A DNA stretch of 64,000 nucleotides from Mameliella sp. CS4 (GTDB taxonomy: Bacteria > Pseudomonadota > Alphaproteobacteria > Rhodobacterales > Rhodobacteraceae): NCBI RefSeq assembly GCF_019392335.1, contig NZ_JAHXRQ010000003.1:220579-284578 (forward strand). The letters run 5' to 3'. The notes beneath the pieces are model-generated. The model saw only the letters and a program-made list of their open reading frames with translations. It did not search any database and was not told the origin of the DNA. Of the stretch, positions 1 through 10,370 are shown piece after piece. Position 1 is the first letter of the stretch, and every line of letters starts with the position of its first letter. The position numbers were made by a program, and so were the translations under genes.

Positions 1-991
1 GGTCGAGCACCTCGTCGGCGGACTGCTTCATCACCTTCGCGCGCGGGTCGAAGTTCTTGTAGACCCGGTGGCCGAAGCCCATGAGCCGGAAGCTGTCGTT
101 CTTGTCCTTGGCGCGGGCAATGTACTCGGGGATGTTCTCGGGATCACCGATTTCCTTGAGCATTTCCAGGCAGGCCTGGTTGGCGCCACCGTGGGCAGGG
201 CCCCAGAGGCAGGCGATGCCGGCGGCGATGCAGGCAAAGGGGTTGGCGCCCGAGGACGACGCAAGACGGACGGTCGAGGTCGAGGCGTTCTGCTCATGGT
301 CGGCGTGCAGGGTAAAGATCCGGTCCATCGCGCGGCTCAGGATCGGGTCGACGACATATTCCTCTGCCGGCACGCTAAAGCACATGTGCAGGAAGTTCGC
401 CGCATAATCGAGGTCATTGCGCGGATAGACGAAGGGCTGGCCGACCGAGTATTTGTAGGCCATTGCGGCAATCGTCGGCATCTTGGCGATCAGGCGGTGG
501 CTGGCGATCTCGCGCTGGCGCGGATCGTTGATGTCCGTCGAGTCGTGGTAGAAGGCCGCCATCGCGCCGACCACGCCGACCATGATCGCCATCGGGTGCG
601 CATCCCGCCGGAACCCACGGAAGAAGTTGTACATCTGCTCGTGGATCATCGTGTGACGGGTGATCGTGTTCTCGAATTTTTCCAGCTCGGCCGCCTTGGG
701 CAGATAGCCGTAGAGCAGCAGGAAACAGACCTCCAGGTAGTGCGATTTCTCTGCCAGCTGGTCGATCGGATAGCCGCGGTGCAGCAGCTCACCCTTGTCG
801 CCGTCGATGAAGGTGATGGTCGAATCGCAAGAGGCGGTCGAGGTGAAGCCCGGGTCATAGGTGAAGACACCGGCCTGGCCGTAGAGCTTGCGAATATCGA
901 TCACGTCCGGACCGGCGGTCGGCGAGTGCATCGGCAGTTCAAAATCCTTGCCGTCGATCGAAAGCGTCGCGGTCTTGCTGGTCTCAGCCAT
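1..991 (-). CDS. gltA: Citrate synthase, 3' end outside window
   Basis: Condenses oxaloacetate and acetyl-CoA to citrate, the entry step of the TCA cycle in the cytoplasm. About 330 codons are present; the C-terminal 100 or so residues lie beyond the left edge, so the catalytic Asp is not visible. Two of the three catalytic residues of the family are seen: the His in the [11 protein letters not shown] segment and the His in GFGHRVYKN. Two ATG codons compete, at 1000 and 991. An AGAGGG stretch sits directly against the first but is 9 nt from the second, so the protein probably starts MAETSK at 991. gltX lies 79 nt upstream on the same strand, so the two may be cotranscribed. The length so far and the motifs fit the type I hexameric bacterial enzyme. 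Identification is secure. Confidence 0.97.
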   Translation of the reverse strand, partial: MAETSKTATLSIDGKDFELPMHSPTAGPDVIDIRKLYGQAGVFTYDPGFTSTASCDSTITFIDGDKGELLHRGYPIDQLAEKSHYLEVCFLLLYGYLPKAAELEKFENTITRHTMIHEQMYNFFRGFRRDAHPMAIMVGVVGAMAAFYHDSTDINDPRQREIASHRLIAKMPTIAAMAYKYSVGQPFVYPRNDLDYAANFLHMCFSVPAEEYVVDPILSRAMDRIFTLHADHEQNASTSTVRLASSSGANPFACIAAGIACLWGPAHGGANQACLEMLKEIGDPENIPEYIARAKDKNDSFRLMGFGHRVYKNFDPRAKVMKQSADEVLD

Positions 992-1070
992 GCTTGTCAT
1001 CCCTCTAATATCGTAAAGCGGGGCCGTGAGACGGCCCAGCCGGTTGAAGTCACATGGCCGATCCGGGGCC

Positions 1071-2486
1071 TCAGCCCTCTTTTTCGGCCGCGGCCCGGGC
1101 CAACCGCGCAAGGCTTTCATCGCGGCCCAGGACGAGCATCATGTCGAAGACCGAAGGGGTCACGGCACGTCCGGCGAGCGCCGCCCTCAGCGGGCCGGCC
1201 AGCTTGCCGAACTTGGTCCCCTGATCCTCGGCGAAGCGGTTGAGAACCGCCTCCAGATCGTCTCGGGACCAGCTAGCATCTTGCAGGTGCGGCGTCAACG
1301 CAGCCAGTATACCACGGGATACCGTGTCAAGGTTTTTCGCCGCCTTCTCATCTGGCTGAATCGGGGTGTCCGCCAGGACAAAGTGCGCCTTTTCAAGAAG
1401 TTCCGGAAGCGTTTTGGCCCGGTCCTTGAGGCAATACATCGCACGGAGCAATCCGTCACGCTGCGTTTCGGTCAAGGCGGTGTCCCCTTTGGCTGCAAGA
1501 AAAGCCTCGATTTCATGCAGCAGTGCAGCATCGTCGCTGATCGCGATGTGCTGGCCGCAGAGATTTTCCAGTTTCTTGAGGTCGAAGCGCGCCGGCGACT
1601 TGCCGATCCCGCCCAGGTCGAACCACTCCTTGGCCTGCGCGTCGGTAAAGAACTCGTCGTCGCCGTGGCTCCAACCCAGGCGCGCCAGGTAATTTCGCAT
1701 GCCCGCTGCGGGATAACCCATCTTCTGGTATTCGTCGGCGCCAAGCGCGCCATGACGTTTCGACAGCTTCTTGCCGTCCGGCCCGTGGATCAGCGGGATA
1801 TGCGCGTAGACCGGCAGCGGCCAGCCCATCGCGGAATAGATGCCCATCTGGCGCGCGGCGTTGTTGAGGTGGTCGTCACCCCGGATCACATGGGTCACGC
1901 CCATGTCGAAATCGTCCACCACAACGGCCAGCATGTAGACGGGCGTCCCGTCCGAGCGCAGCAGCACCATGTCGTCCAGCTGGTCGTTGCGGATGGTGAC
2001 GCGGCCCTGCACCTGGTCCGCGATCACCGTCTCGCCGTCCTGCGGCGTCTTCAGGCGGAGGACATAGGGCGCGTCGGGATGTGTGGCGGGGTCGGCGTCG
2101 CGCCAGGGGCTCTGGAACAGGGTCGAGCGGCCCTCGGCGCGGGCGGCCTCGCGGAAAGCCTCGATCTCTTCCTGGGTGGAAAAGCACTTGTAGGCCGCGC
2201 CCTTGGCGAGCAGCTCATGGGCAACCTCGGCGTGGCGGGGGGCGCGTTCGAACTGGCTGACAACCTCGCCGTCATGGTCCAGCCCCAGCCAGTCCAACCC
2301 GCGCAGGATTGCCTCTGTCGCCTCGGGGGTCGAGCGCGCGCGGTCCGTGTCCTCGATCCTTAGCAGGAACTTGCCGCCACGACCCCGGGCATACAGCCAG
2401 TTGAACAGAGCGGTGCGGGCGCCGCCGATGTGCAGGAAACCGGTGGGCGAGGGGGCAAAGCGGGTGACGACCTGTGCGTCGGGCAT
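1071..2486 (-). CDS. gltX: Glutamate--tRNA ligase
   Basis: Charges tRNA-Glu with glutamate. The protein has 471 residues, usual for a bacterial GluRS. It carries the class I signatures HIGG (residues 19-22, after PSPTGFL) and KLSKR (about 240-244), with an anticodon-binding helical region in the last 150 residues. I start it at MPDAQVV (2486) because an AAAAGG lies 9 nt upstream of that codon. An ATG six codons earlier (2504) is in frame but has no ribosome site of its own. It is followed by gltA, and comEC diverges from it across 76 bp. Many alphaproteobacteria carry two GluRS/GluQRS-like copies; this one has the full-length anticodon domain, so it is the true synthetase rather than GluQ. 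Confidence 0.97.
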   Translation of the reverse strand: MPDAQVVTRFAPSPTGFLHIGGARTALFNWLYARGRGGKFLLRIEDTDRARSTPEATEAILRGLDWLGLDHDGEVVSQFERAPRHAEVAHELLAKGAAYKCFSTQEEIEAFREAARAEGRSTLFQSPWRDADPATHPDAPYVLRLKTPQDGETVIADQVQGRVTIRNDQLDDMVLLRSDGTPVYMLAVVVDDFDMGVTHVIRGDDHLNNAARQMGIYSAMGWPLPVYAHIPLIHGPDGKKLSKRHGALGADEYQKMGYPAAGMRNYLARLGWSHGDDEFFTDAQAKEWFDLGGIGKSPARFDLKKLENLCGQHIAISDDAALLHEIEAFLAAKGDTALTETQRDGLLRAMYCLKDRAKTLPELLEKAHFVLADTPIQPDEKAAKNLDTVSRGILAALTPHLQDASWSRDDLEAVLNRFAEDQGTKFGKLAGPLRAALAGRAVTPSVFDMMLVLGRDESLARLARAAAEKEG

Positions 2487-2562
2487 CTTGGTTAACCTTT
2501 TCATAACGGCATCGGGGCTAGGCTTGGCCGTTCCTTAACGAGCCGCCCATCGGGGGGCAAGC

Positions 2563-4638
2563 ATGGGTCAGGTCCTGACGTGGCTGGCCGCCCTTCTCCT
2601 GGGGCAGCGTGGCCATCTCTTTCCCTGGGCGCCGGTCTGCCTGGCAATCGGCATCGGGGTCTATTTCTCGCTCCGCGCCGAACCCTCGGCGGCGGTGCTC
2701 TGGGCCTGTGGCGGGCTGGGCTGCCTGGCGCTATTGCAACATCGGGCGGGGCCGCTCTGGGGGCCTTTGCTGGGCGCGGTTGCGCTGGCGGCAGCGGGGT
2801 TTGCCCTGGCCGGTGTGCGGGCGCAGCAAGTGGCCGGCCCGGTGTTGGACTTCCGGTACTACGGCGCAATCGAGGGGCGGGTGGTCCGGATCGACCGCTC
2901 TGCCTCGGATGCGCTGCGGCTGACGTTGGACCGGGTGGTGCTGGAACGCATGGACCCGGACGAGGTCCCGCTGCGTGTCCGCGTATCCTTGCACGGGACA
3001 CAGGGCTATCTCGACCCGCGCCCGGGGCAGGTGGTGATCCTGACCGGCCACCTGTCCCCGCCCGGCGGCGCGGTGGAACCGGGCGGCTTTGATTTTCGCC
3101 GCCACGCCTGGTTCCTGCGGCTGGGGGCGGTGGGTTACACGCGCAGTCCGGTCCTGTTGTTGCAAGAGGCCGATGACGGTCTTCCGGTGGCCCGGTTGCG
3201 GCTGTGGCTGTCGGCCCGGGTTCAGGAGGCCTTGCCGGGCGAGCGCGGTGCCTTTGCCGCCGCGATCATGACAGGTGATCGGTCCGGTATGGGGCAGGAA
3301 ACGTTGCAGGCGCTGCGGGACAGCAACCTGGCGCATCTGCTGGCGATTTCCGGGCTGCACATGGGGCTGTTGGCGGGGTTCGTGTTCGCGGCCCTGCGGT
3401 TGGCGTTGATTCTGCCCCGTCACGCGCGTCATCACTGGCCGGGGAAAAAACTGGCCGCGCTTGGCGCGCTGCTGGCCGCCGCGGGATATCTGGCGCTGTC
3501 GGGGGGCAACGTGGCGACGGAACGCGCCTTCATCATGGTGGCGGCGGCGCTCTGCGCGCTGTTGCTGGACCGCCGCGCATTGAGCTTGCGAAGCGTGGCC
3601 ATCGCGGCCCTGGTTGTTCTGGTGATGCGGCCCGAGGCGCTGCTGGGGCCGGGCTTCCAGATGTCCTTTGCCGCCACCACCGCGCTTGTCGCGGTCTTTG
3701 AGCAGTTCAGTCTGCTCCAGCGGGACCGAAAGTGGCCGCGCTGGATTTCGCCGATCCTGTCGGTTGTCCTGTCGTCGGCTGTGGCGGGGGCGGCGACGGC
3801 GCCGGTGGGCATGGCGCATTTCAACCAGGTGGCGCATTACGGCCTGGTGGCGAACCTGATGGCGGTGCCGGTCATGGGCATCTGGGTGGTGCCCCTGGCG
3901 GTGCTGGCGGCGCTCCTGATGCCGCTGGGACTGGACTGGATCGCGCTGGAGCTGATGGCGCTTGGGCTGGGCTGGATTCTTGGCGTCGCGCATACGGTGG
4001 CGGACTGGGAGGGGGCCGTGGGCCATGTTGTGGCGCCGGGCTCCTGGGTGCTGCCGCTGATCGCGCTCGGAGGACTGCTCTTGTTCCTGTGGCGCGGGCG
4101 CGGGCGCTTGGCCGGATTGGTGCCGCTGGGGTTGGCTGTGGTGCTTTGGGCCGGAACCGACAGGCCCGGGGTGCTGATCTCGGACAGCGGGACGCTGGTG
4201 GGGATCATGCTGCCGGAGGGGCGGGCGCTGTCACGCGACCGTGGGTCCGGCTTTGTGGCGGGTGTCTGGCTGGAAAACGATGGGCGGGGTCATGTGCAAC
4301 CCGAGGCGGCGGCACTCTGGCCCACGCCGGTCGAAGGGCGCGTGGCGCGGGCCGCCCTCGGGGACCTCGAGATCCTGCACCTGCAGGGCAAGCGCGCCGC
4401 GCGCAGCGTCACCAGCTGTCATTCGGGACAGATCGTGGTGTCCAGCGTGGCGCTGAGCCTGCCGGGCGGCTGCGAAGTCTTTGACCCGCCGCGCCTGGGC
4501 GAGAGCGGGTCTGTCGCAGTCTGGTTGAGGGATGGTGTGCAGGTGGTGACGGACCGCGACCTCTCGGGCCATCGGCTCTGGCATGGCGGCCCGCCGGACC
4601 CGGTGAAGGTCGCGCGCTCTGCGGTTGCGGATCAGTAG
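2563..4638 (+). CDS. comEC: ComEC/Rec2-family competence protein
   Basis: Polytopic inner-membrane protein of the ComEC/Rec2 family, which forms the channel for single-stranded DNA entry during natural transformation. Hydrophobic segments near residues 20-50 are followed by an OB-fold-like DUF4131 region (about 60-190) and then the Competence domain, with the hallmark [15 protein letters not shown] segment near residue 255 and about eight membrane helices up to 540. The C-terminal 150 residues are soluble. They occupy the place of the metallo-beta-lactamase-like domain seen in other ComECs, but I find no HxHxDH motif, so that domain looks degenerate. Its stop overlaps the convergent lexA stop by 7 nt. 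Whether the host is transformable cannot be told from this. Confidence 0.93.
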   Translation: MGQVLTWLAALLLGQRGHLFPWAPVCLAIGIGVYFSLRAEPSAAVLWACGGLGCLALLQHRAGPLWGPLLGAVALAAAGFALAGVRAQQVAGPVLDFRYYGAIEGRVVRIDRSASDALRLTLDRVVLERMDPDEVPLRVRVSLHGTQGYLDPRPGQVVILTGHLSPPGGAVEPGGFDFRRHAWFLRLGAVGYTRSPVLLLQEADDGLPVARLRLWLSARVQEALPGERGAFAAAIMTGDRSGMGQETLQALRDSNLAHLLAISGLHMGLLAGFVFAALRLALILPRHARHHWPGKKLAALGALLAAAGYLALSGGNVATERAFIMVAAALCALLLDRRALSLRSVAIAALVVLVMRPEALLGPGFQMSFAATTALVAVFEQFSLLQRDRKWPRWISPILSVVLSSAVAGAATAPVGMAHFNQVAHYGLVANLMAVPVMGIWVVPLAVLAALLMPLGLDWIALELMALGLGWILGVAHTVADWEGAVGHVVAPGSWVLPLIALGGLLLFLWRGRGRLAGLVPLGLAVVLWAGTDRPGVLISDSGTLVGIMLPEGRALSRDRGSGFVAGVWLENDGRGHVQPEAAALWPTPVEGRVARAALGDLEILHLQGKRAARSVTSCHSGQIVVSSVALSLPGGCEVFDPPRLGESGSVAVWLRDGVQVVTDRDLSGHRLWHGGPPDPVKVARSAVADQ

Positions 4639-5327
4639 GTGCGGATCAGGCCGACAAGGCGGCCCTGCACGGTGACGGATCCCCGCGGCAGGACGCGCGG
4701 TTCATAGATCGGATTCGCGGCCTCCAGGACAATCATGTCGCCCTTGCGGCGGAACCGTTTCAGCGTGGCCTCGTAGCCTTCGATCTGGGCCACGACGATG
4801 TCGCCTTCCGACGCATCCGAGGTTTCACGGATCACAACGACGTCGCCATCGTTGATGCCCGCCTCGATCATCGAGTCGCCCTTGACCTCAAGCGCGTAGT
4901 GACGGCCCTGGCCGTGCAGCATCTGCCCGGGAACAGAGACGCCCGGTGCGGGATCGTTGATGGCCTCGATCGGCCGACCGGCGGCGATACTGCCGACCAG
5001 CGGCAGTTCCGCAAGGTTCGCCGCTCCAAGGTCGAAAGCGCCCGAGGGCCGGTTGTCCGGGCGGTCGCCCTCGATCACCTTGGGGGAGAACCCGGCAGGC
5101 TGGCCGCCCAGGCTTTCAGGCAGCTTCACGATCTCGATGGCGCGGGCCCGGTGGGCGAGGCGGCGGATGAAACCGCGTTCTTCCAGAGCGGTGATCAGGC
5201 GGTGAATACCGGACTTGGACCGCAGGTTGAGCGCGTCTTTCATCTCGTCGAAACTGGGGGGGACACCGTCACGGGTCATCCGCTTGTTGATGAAGTCGAG
5301 AAGGTCGAGTTGTTTCTTTGTCAGCAT
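4632..5327 (-). CDS. lexA: LexA SOS repressor
   Basis: Repressor of the SOS regulon, inactivated by RecA-stimulated self-cleavage. It has 231 residues. The N-terminal winged helix is [13 protein letters not shown] through about residue 65. The S24 peptidase domain follows, with the scissile Ala116-Gly117 inside [10 protein letters not shown], catalytic Ser152 in GDSM and catalytic Lys190 in EATLKRF. The start is placed at the ATG at 5327, matching the MLTKKQ beginning usual in the family; a GTG four codons upstream is possible but lacks a Shine-Dalgarno. A perfect alphaproteobacterial LexA operator lies 27 nt upstream, so autoregulation is expected. It sits downstream of moeA on the same strand, but with a 154-bp gap and its own operator. 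Confidence 0.97.
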   Translation of the reverse strand: MLTKKQLDLLDFINKRMTRDGVPPSFDEMKDALNLRSKSGIHRLITALEERGFIRRLAHRARAIEIVKLPESLGGQPAGFSPKVIEGDRPDNRPSGAFDLGAANLAELPLVGSIAAGRPIEAINDPAPGVSVPGQMLHGQGRHYALEVKGDSMIEAGINDGDVVVIRETSDASEGDIVVAQIEGYEATLKRFRRKGDMIVLEAANPIYEPRVLPRGSVTVQGRLVGLIRTY

Positions 5328-5353
5328 GCTCAGCCCCACAGTTGTTAACTTTT

Positions 5354-5368
5354 GTTCTACGGGTGTTC
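5354..5368 (-). promoter_or_regulatory. LexA operator (GTTC-N7-GTTC)
   Basis: The plus strand reads GTTC TACGGGT GTTC, an exact match to the direct-repeat SOS box known for Rhodobacter and other alphaproteobacteria. It lies 27-41 bp before the lexA start codon, where it would cover the promoter. Autorepression of lexA is the expected consequence. Confidence 0.9.
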
Positions 5369-5481
5369 TTGTTTTGTGTCAACAATCATGTGGATAAGCC
5401 CGGCGCCTTGTTGCGCATTGGCGTCAACAGCGGCAGGGCCAACCTGTCCGGAATGGGGAACAAAGCGCGGCGTGACGGGCG

Positions 5482-6648
5482 CTACAGCGGCAGGTAGTCC
5501 ACCGTATCGCCGATCTGGCGTGCGGCGTCGCCCACGGGGCGCACCAGCAGCGCGTTTGCCTTTCCCAGAACGCTGAGCAGGCTGGAATCCTGACGGTCCA
5601 GCGCCCGGATCCCGTCGCCGTCCAGGTGCGCGCGCATATAGTGTTCGCGCGGACCATTGGCCGAGAGCGGGGCGCTCAACCGGGCCTTGAGGCGTGGTGT
5701 GGGTGCGGTGCCCAGCCCCAGCATCGCCCGGATCACCGGCGCAAGGAAGACGTGGCCGCAGACCATCGCCGACACCGGATTGCCCGGCAGGCCCACCATC
5801 ATGGCATCGCTCAACCGGCCCGACATCAGCGGTTTGCCGGGACGCATGGCGACCTTGTGAAAGGCGCGCTCCATCCCGAGTTCTCCGGCCACGCGCGCCA
5901 CCAGGTCGTGGTCGCCGACCGAGGCGCCACCGATGGTGACAACCAGATCCGCGTCCTCGACAAGCGAAAACCCGTGGATCAGCGACTCTGTCGTGTCGCG
6001 GGCGATGGGAAGGATGCGCGGCTCGGCGCCGAGGTCGCGCAAGAGCGCGTGCAGGCCAAAGGTGTTCGAGGCGATGATCTGGTCCGGGCCCGGCGTGTCG
6101 CCCGGCATCACCAGTTCGTCCCCGGTCGAAATCAGGGCGACGCGGGGTTTCCGGGTGACGGGCACCTCGGCAATGTTCATCGCCGCCAGAAGGGCCACGT
6201 CCTGAGGTGTCAGGAGGCGCGGCGCTTCGACCGTCTGGCCGATGCGGAAATCGGTGCCGGCGGGTCGGATATAGGGGTTGTCGTCGAGGTCGTCGTCGAG
6301 TGTGATCGTCTCGCCGTCGCGGGTCACGTCCTCCTGGATGACGATGCGTGTGGCGCCCTCGGGCACCGGGGCGCCGGTAAAGATGCGCACCGCCTGGCCG
6401 GGGCCGACGCTGCCCTCGAACCTGGCTCCGGCGGCGCTTTCGCCGATCACCGTAAACCGCTGGCCCGGGGCCGCGTCGGGCACGGCATAGCCATCCATCG
6501 CGGAGGCGGGAAAGGGCGGCTGATCGCGTCTTGCGGTCACAGGCTGCGCCAGAATGCGGCCCGCGGCCCGGACCAGCGGCACGGTCTCGACCGGCAGCGG
6601 TGCGGCAAGGGCGAAAAGCTGGTCGAGCGCCTCGGAAACGGAGATCAT
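5482..6648 (-). CDS. moeA: Molybdopterin molybdotransferase MoeA
   Basis: Inserts molybdate into adenylylated molybdopterin, the last step of molybdenum cofactor synthesis. It has 388 residues and the family layout: an N-terminal segment with the conserved [12 protein letters not shown] motif (about 43-54), a central MoCF-like domain with GDELVMPG and GGASVGDHD, and a C-terminal beta-barrel domain with GLPGNPVSA. Its ATG overlaps the moaC stop (ATGA), so it is translationally coupled to moaC. It is the last gene of the trpG-to-moeA operon; 154 bp separate it from lexA. Confidence 0.96.
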   Translation of the reverse strand: MISVSEALDQLFALAAPLPVETVPLVRAAGRILAQPVTARRDQPPFPASAMDGYAVPDAAPGQRFTVIGESAAGARFEGSVGPGQAVRIFTGAPVPEGATRIVIQEDVTRDGETITLDDDLDDNPYIRPAGTDFRIGQTVEAPRLLTPQDVALLAAMNIAEVPVTRKPRVALISTGDELVMPGDTPGPDQIIASNTFGLHALLRDLGAEPRILPIARDTTESLIHGFSLVEDADLVVTIGGASVGDHDLVARVAGELGMERAFHKVAMRPGKPLMSGRLSDAMMVGLPGNPVSAMVCGHVFLAPVIRAMLGLGTAPTPRLKARLSAPLSANGPREHYMRAHLDGDGIRALDRQDSSLLSVLGKANALLVRPVGDAARQIGDTVDYLPL

Positions 6649-7121
6649 GTCGCCTCGTAACGCCCCGATTTGCCGCCGTCCTTCAGCAGGACGCGGATGC
6701 CGCCGATGACCATGCCTTTGTCCACCGCCTTGACCATGTCATAGACCGTCAGCGCGGCGGTCGAGACGGCGGTCAGCGCCTCCATTTCCACGCCGGTCTG
6801 GCCCGAGGTCTTGACCGTGGCGGTGATGCGCAGGCCGGGCAAGTCCGGGTCCTGCGTCAGGTCGACCGTCACCTTGGTCACCGGCAGCGGGTGGCACAGC
6901 GGGATCAGCTCGGGCGTCTTTTTCGCACCCATGATGCCCGCCAGCCGCGCCACGCCGATCACGTCGCCCTTTTTCGCGCGGCCCTCGGTGATCATCTCAA
7001 AGGTCTCGGGCGCCATTTTCACATGGCCCTCGGCGGTGGCGATCCGGGCGGTCACCGGCTTGTCCGAGACATCGACCATATGGGCGTTGCCCTGGTCGTC
7101 GAAATGGGTCAGCCCGCTCAT
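6645..7121 (-). CDS. moaC: Cyclic pyranopterin monophosphate synthase MoaC
   Basis: Converts the MoaA product 3',8-cH2GTP to cyclic pyranopterin monophosphate, an early step of molybdopterin synthesis. It has 158 residues, the usual MoaC length, with the conserved [13 protein letters not shown] motif (His and Cys at the active site), the [15 protein letters not shown] stretch and the terminal KDGGKSG. Its start overlaps the trpC stop by ATGA and its own stop overlaps moeA. No moaA is nearby, so the pathway is split across the genome. Confidence 0.97.
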   Translation of the reverse strand: MSGLTHFDDQGNAHMVDVSDKPVTARIATAEGHVKMAPETFEMITEGRAKKGDVIGVARLAGIMGAKKTPELIPLCHPLPVTKVTVDLTQDPDLPGLRITATVKTSGQTGVEMEALTAVSTAALTVYDMVKAVDKGMVIGGIRVLLKDGGKSGRYEAT

Positions 7122-7921
7122 GCCGGCACCGGGTTTTTCAGCAGCGCCTGCGTGGCCGCCGCGACATCCGCCTGACGCATCAGGCTTTCGCCGATGAGGA
7201 AGGCGCGGGCGCCGTGACCTGCCATATCCGCCAGGTCGGTGGGCGTGTTCAGCCCGGATTCGGAGATCAGGAAACGGTCGTCCGGCAGGCGTTTCGACAG
7301 GGTGCGGGTGGTGTCCAGCGTGGTTTCGAAGGTCTTGAGATTGCGGTTGTTGACCCCGATCAGGGCCGAGTTGAGCGCCAGTGCGCGGTCCAGTTCGGCA
7401 CCGTCGTGCACCTCGATCAGCGCATCCATACCCCAGCTTTGCGCGGCCTCTTCCAGTTCGGCGGCCTGCGTATCGCTGACGCTGGCCATGATGATCAGGA
7501 TGCAGTCGGCGCCAAGCGCCCGCGCCTCGGCCACCTGATAGGTGTCATACATGAAATCCTTGCGCAGCGCGGGCAGCGAACAGGCGGCGCGGGCGGCGGT
7601 GAGAAAGGGTTTGGCGCCCTGGAAACTGGGCGTGTCCGTCAGTACCGACAGACAGGTGGCGCCGCCGGCCTCGTAGGCCTTGGCCAGGGCCTCGGGGTCG
7701 AAATCCTCGCGGATCAGCCCCTTGGAAGGAGAGGCTTTCTTGATCTCGGCGATCAGGCCGTAACCGGTCTCGGAGGCCTCCATCAGGGCACCGGCAAAGC
7801 GCCGTACCGGCGGCGCGGCCCGGGCTTCGTCCTCGACCGTGCTCATCGGTTTGGCGGCCTTGTCGGCGGCGATCTCTTCCAGCTTGTAGGCCTTGATCTT
7901 GTCGAGAATGGTGGTGGTCAT
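7118..7921 (-). CDS. trpC: Indole-3-glycerol phosphate synthase
   Basis: Closes the indole ring from CdRP, the fourth step of tryptophan synthesis. It is a single-function TIM barrel of about 267 residues with the catalytic Lys segment [29 protein letters not shown] and SESGL, all family hallmarks. The reading frame begins GTG-ATG. I prefer the ATG at 7921, which overlaps the ung stop as TGATG; the GTG at 7924 would add one residue. It is coupled on both sides, to ung and moaC. Confidence 0.96.
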   Translation of the reverse strand: MTTTILDKIKAYKLEEIAADKAAKPMSTVEDEARAAPPVRRFAGALMEASETGYGLIAEIKKASPSKGLIREDFDPEALAKAYEAGGATCLSVLTDTPSFQGAKPFLTAARAACSLPALRKDFMYDTYQVAEARALGADCILIIMASVSDTQAAELEEAAQSWGMDALIEVHDGAELDRALALNSALIGVNNRNLKTFETTLDTTRTLSKRLPDDRFLISESGLNTPTDLADMAGHGARAFLIGESLMRQADVAAATQALLKNPVPA

Positions 7922-8589
7922 CACGGTCCCTTGGGCGTCGTCCAGTTGATCGGCGTCTGGCCCTTGTCCTTAAGCCAGTCGTTGATGCGGGAAAAGGGGC
8001 GCGAGCCGAAAAAGCCCCGGCGCGCGGAGAGCGGCGAAGGATGCGCGCTGGTCAGGATCAGGTGGTCCGCGCCGGTGATGTGTTTTGCAAACCCTTGGGC
8101 ATGGCCACCCCAGAGCAGGAAAGCACGCGGACGGTCCGACAGCGCGCCCAACACCTGTTCGGTGAGCCGCGCCCAGCCCAGCCTGGCATGGGCCCCCGCC
8201 TTGCCCGCCTCCACTGTCAGCGCGGTGTTGAGCAAGAGCACGCCCTGGTCGGCCCAGAAGTGCAGGTCCCCGTTGGGCGGACAGGTGCCCAGCTCCTCCG
8301 TCATCTCCTTGAAGATGTTGGTCAGGGAGCGGGGCAGGGGGCGCACATCCGGTTCGACGGAAAAGGCCAGCCCGTGGGCGTGGCCCGGCGTCGGGTAGGG
8401 GTCCTGTCCGAGGATCACCACGCGCGTGCGCTCCGGCGGGCAGGCGGTCAGCGCGGCAAAGACCTGATGCGCGGGTGGCAGCACCTGCGCGTCGGTTTGT
8501 GCAAGATGGGCCGCGATCCGGGGCAGATCCTGCACGAAAAAGGGCAGGTGGCGCCAGCCGTCGGGCGGCGTCAGGACGCCGTGGGTCAC
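7921..8589 (-). CDS. ung: Uracil-DNA glycosylase, family 1
   Basis: Removes uracil from DNA to start base-excision repair. It has 222 residues with the family 1 water-activating motif GQDPYP (catalytic Asp63), the uracil-binding [10 protein letters not shown] block, and the HPSPLS minor-groove loop (His183). The start is a GTG that overlaps the trpD stop (GTGA). There is no earlier usable ATG, and the next in-frame ATG is far inside the conserved core. The gene sits between trpD and trpC, an unexpected guest in an amino-acid operon, coupled by overlaps at both ends. It would therefore be expressed whenever tryptophan synthesis is. Confidence 0.92.
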   Translation of the reverse strand: MTHGVLTPPDGWRHLPFFVQDLPRIAAHLAQTDAQVLPPAHQVFAALTACPPERTRVVILGQDPYPTPGHAHGLAFSVEPDVRPLPRSLTNIFKEMTEELGTCPPNGDLHFWADQGVLLLNTALTVEAGKAGAHARLGWARLTEQVLGALSDRPRAFLLWGGHAQGFAKHITGADHLILTSAHPSPLSARRGFFGSRPFSRINDWLKDKGQTPINWTTPKGP

Positions 8590-9605
8590 GCCGCCTGCGT
8601 CGCCTTGGCCAGCGCCTGAACCTTGCCAAGCGCCGCGCCGCTGTCGATGCTTTCGCGCGCCAATGCGGCGCCCTCGCGCAGGTCCGCCGCCTTGCCCGCG
8701 ATGGTCAGCGCGGCTGCGGCGTTCAGCAGAACCGCGTCGCGATAGGCCGATTGCGCCCCGTCGAGAAGCGCGCGAAAGGCGCGGCCGTTTTCCTCGGGCG
8801 TGCCGCCGACGATCTCCTCGAAAGGGTGAACCGGCAGGCCCGCGTCCTCGGGGTGCAGTTCGGCCTCTCGGATGCTGCCGTCCTCTTCCAGGGCGGCGAT
8901 CCAGCTGACACCGGTGATGGTCAGCTCGTCCGTGCCGTCCGACCCATGCACCAGCCAGGCGCGTTCGCTGCCCAGCTGGCCCAGGGTTTCGGCCATCGGG
9001 CGGATCAGCTCGCGGGTAAAGGCGCCGGTCAGTTGGCGTTTGACGCCCGCAGGATTGGTCAGCGGGCCGAGGATGTTGAATATCGTGCGTGTGCCCAGCT
9101 CGGTCCGGACCGGGCCGACATGGGCCATCGCCGGGTGATGCATGGGCGCCATCATGAAACAGATGCCGACCTCGGAGAGCGCCTTTTCGACCCTGTCGGC
9201 GGGGATCATGACCTCGATGCCCATCTGCCCCAGCGCATCTGCCGCGCCGGATTTGGACGAGAGGTTGCGGTTGCCGTGTTTGGCCACGGGCACGCCCGCA
9301 CCTGCCACGACAAAGGCCGTGGCGGTCGAGATGTTCAGCGTGCCCTTGCCGTCGCCACCGGTGCCGACGATGTCCATCGCACCCGCCGGTGCCGTGACCT
9401 TGTTGCACTTGGCGCGCATGACGGCGGCGGCGGCGGCGTATTCGTCCACCGTTTCGCCCCGCGTGCGCAGGGCCATCAGCAACCCGCCGATCTGGGCAGG
9501 CGTGGCCTGGCCGTCGAACAGGATCTGAAAGGCGGTCTCGGCCTCGGAGCGGGTCAGGGAGCGGTCGGCACTGGTGCCGATAAGGGGGCGAAGATTGTCG
9601 CTCAT
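8586..9605 (-). CDS. trpD: Anthranilate phosphoribosyltransferase
   Basis: Transfers phosphoribose from PRPP to anthranilate, the second step of tryptophan synthesis. It has 339 residues. The PRPP-binding [14 protein letters not shown] motif, the [18 protein letters not shown] loop and the [12 protein letters not shown] anthranilate-binding block are all present. It overlaps trpG upstream (ATGA) and ung downstream (GTGA). Unlike the enterobacterial fused TrpGD, the glutaminase is a separate gene here. Confidence 0.97.
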   Translation of the reverse strand: MSDNLRPLIGTSADRSLTRSEAETAFQILFDGQATPAQIGGLLMALRTRGETVDEYAAAAAVMRAKCNKVTAPAGAMDIVGTGGDGKGTLNISTATAFVVAGAGVPVAKHGNRNLSSKSGAADALGQMGIEVMIPADRVEKALSEVGICFMMAPMHHPAMAHVGPVRTELGTRTIFNILGPLTNPAGVKRQLTGAFTRELIRPMAETLGQLGSERAWLVHGSDGTDELTITGVSWIAALEEDGSIREAELHPEDAGLPVHPFEEIVGGTPEENGRAFRALLDGAQSAYRDAVLLNAAAALTIAGKAADLREGAALARESIDSGAALGKVQALAKATQAA

Positions 9606-10183
9606 GCCGGCACCTTCATCGCGTCGAGAAAGTTGCGGAGCATGGCGTGGCCATGTTCCGAGGCGATGGATTCGGGGTGGAACTGCACGCCGTGAATGGG
9701 CAAGTCGCGGTGCATCAGACCCATGATGGTGCCGTCCTGCAATTCCGCCGTCACCTTGAGGCTGTCGGGCAGATCGGACCGCCGCACCACCAGGCTGTGA
9801 TAGCGGGTGGCCTTCAGCGGCGAGGGCAGGCCCTTGAACACGCTTTCGCCCCGGTGATGAATCTCGCCCATCTTTCCATGCACGATCTCGTCATGGCGCA
9901 CCACCGTGCCGCCAAAGGCCTGGCCGATGGTCTGGTGGCCCAGGCAGACGCCCAGCAGGGGCATCCGCACCTCGGCGGCGGCCGCGGTCAGGGCAAGGCA
10001 GATGCCCGCCTGGTCCGGGTCGCAGGGACCGGGGGACAGAACGATGCCCTCGGGTTTCAGCGCCATCGCCTCTTGCACGTTCAGGGCGTCGTTGCGCCAG
10101 ACCTGTACCTCTGCGCCCAGCTCGCCCAGGAAATGGACGAGGTTGTAGGTGAAACTGTCGTAGTTATCGATCAGGAGCAGCAT
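9602..10183 (-). CDS. trpG: Anthranilate synthase glutaminase subunit
   Basis: Glutamine amidotransferase subunit that supplies ammonia to TrpE for anthranilate formation. It has 193 residues. The triad is Cys80 in GVCLGHQ with His169 and Glu171 in GVQFHPES. The start is the ATG followed by [15 protein letters not shown], the standard beginning of the family, with AAAGGCG upstream. It is the first visible gene of the trpG-trpD-ung-trpC-moaC-moeA run. No trpE is present, so the synthase partner must lie elsewhere. The same protein type can also serve folate synthesis (PabA); the trp neighbours favour TrpG. Confidence 0.95.
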   Translation of the reverse strand: MLLLIDNYDSFTYNLVHFLGELGAEVQVWRNDALNVQEAMALKPEGIVLSPGPCDPDQAGICLALTAAAAEVRMPLLGVCLGHQTIGQAFGGTVVRHDEIVHGKMGEIHHRGESVFKGLPSPLKATRYHSLVVRRSDLPDSLKVTAELQDGTIMGLMHRDLPIHGVQFHPESIASEHGHAMLRNFLDAMKVPA

Positions 10184-10370
10184 GGCGCGGGTCGCCTTTG
10201 GACTAACGTTTACAGGTCTATAGAGCGGGGACGCGATCGGGGGCTGGCGGCCCGGGGCCACGTCGCGGTATACATGCGCAGGCCCTCCCGGTGGCGTCAA
10301 GCCCGCCAGGGGGACCGGACTGCAGGACAAAGGCGCCGGGACAGGCGCGCAAGAGGTCGGAGAGAGCAGC

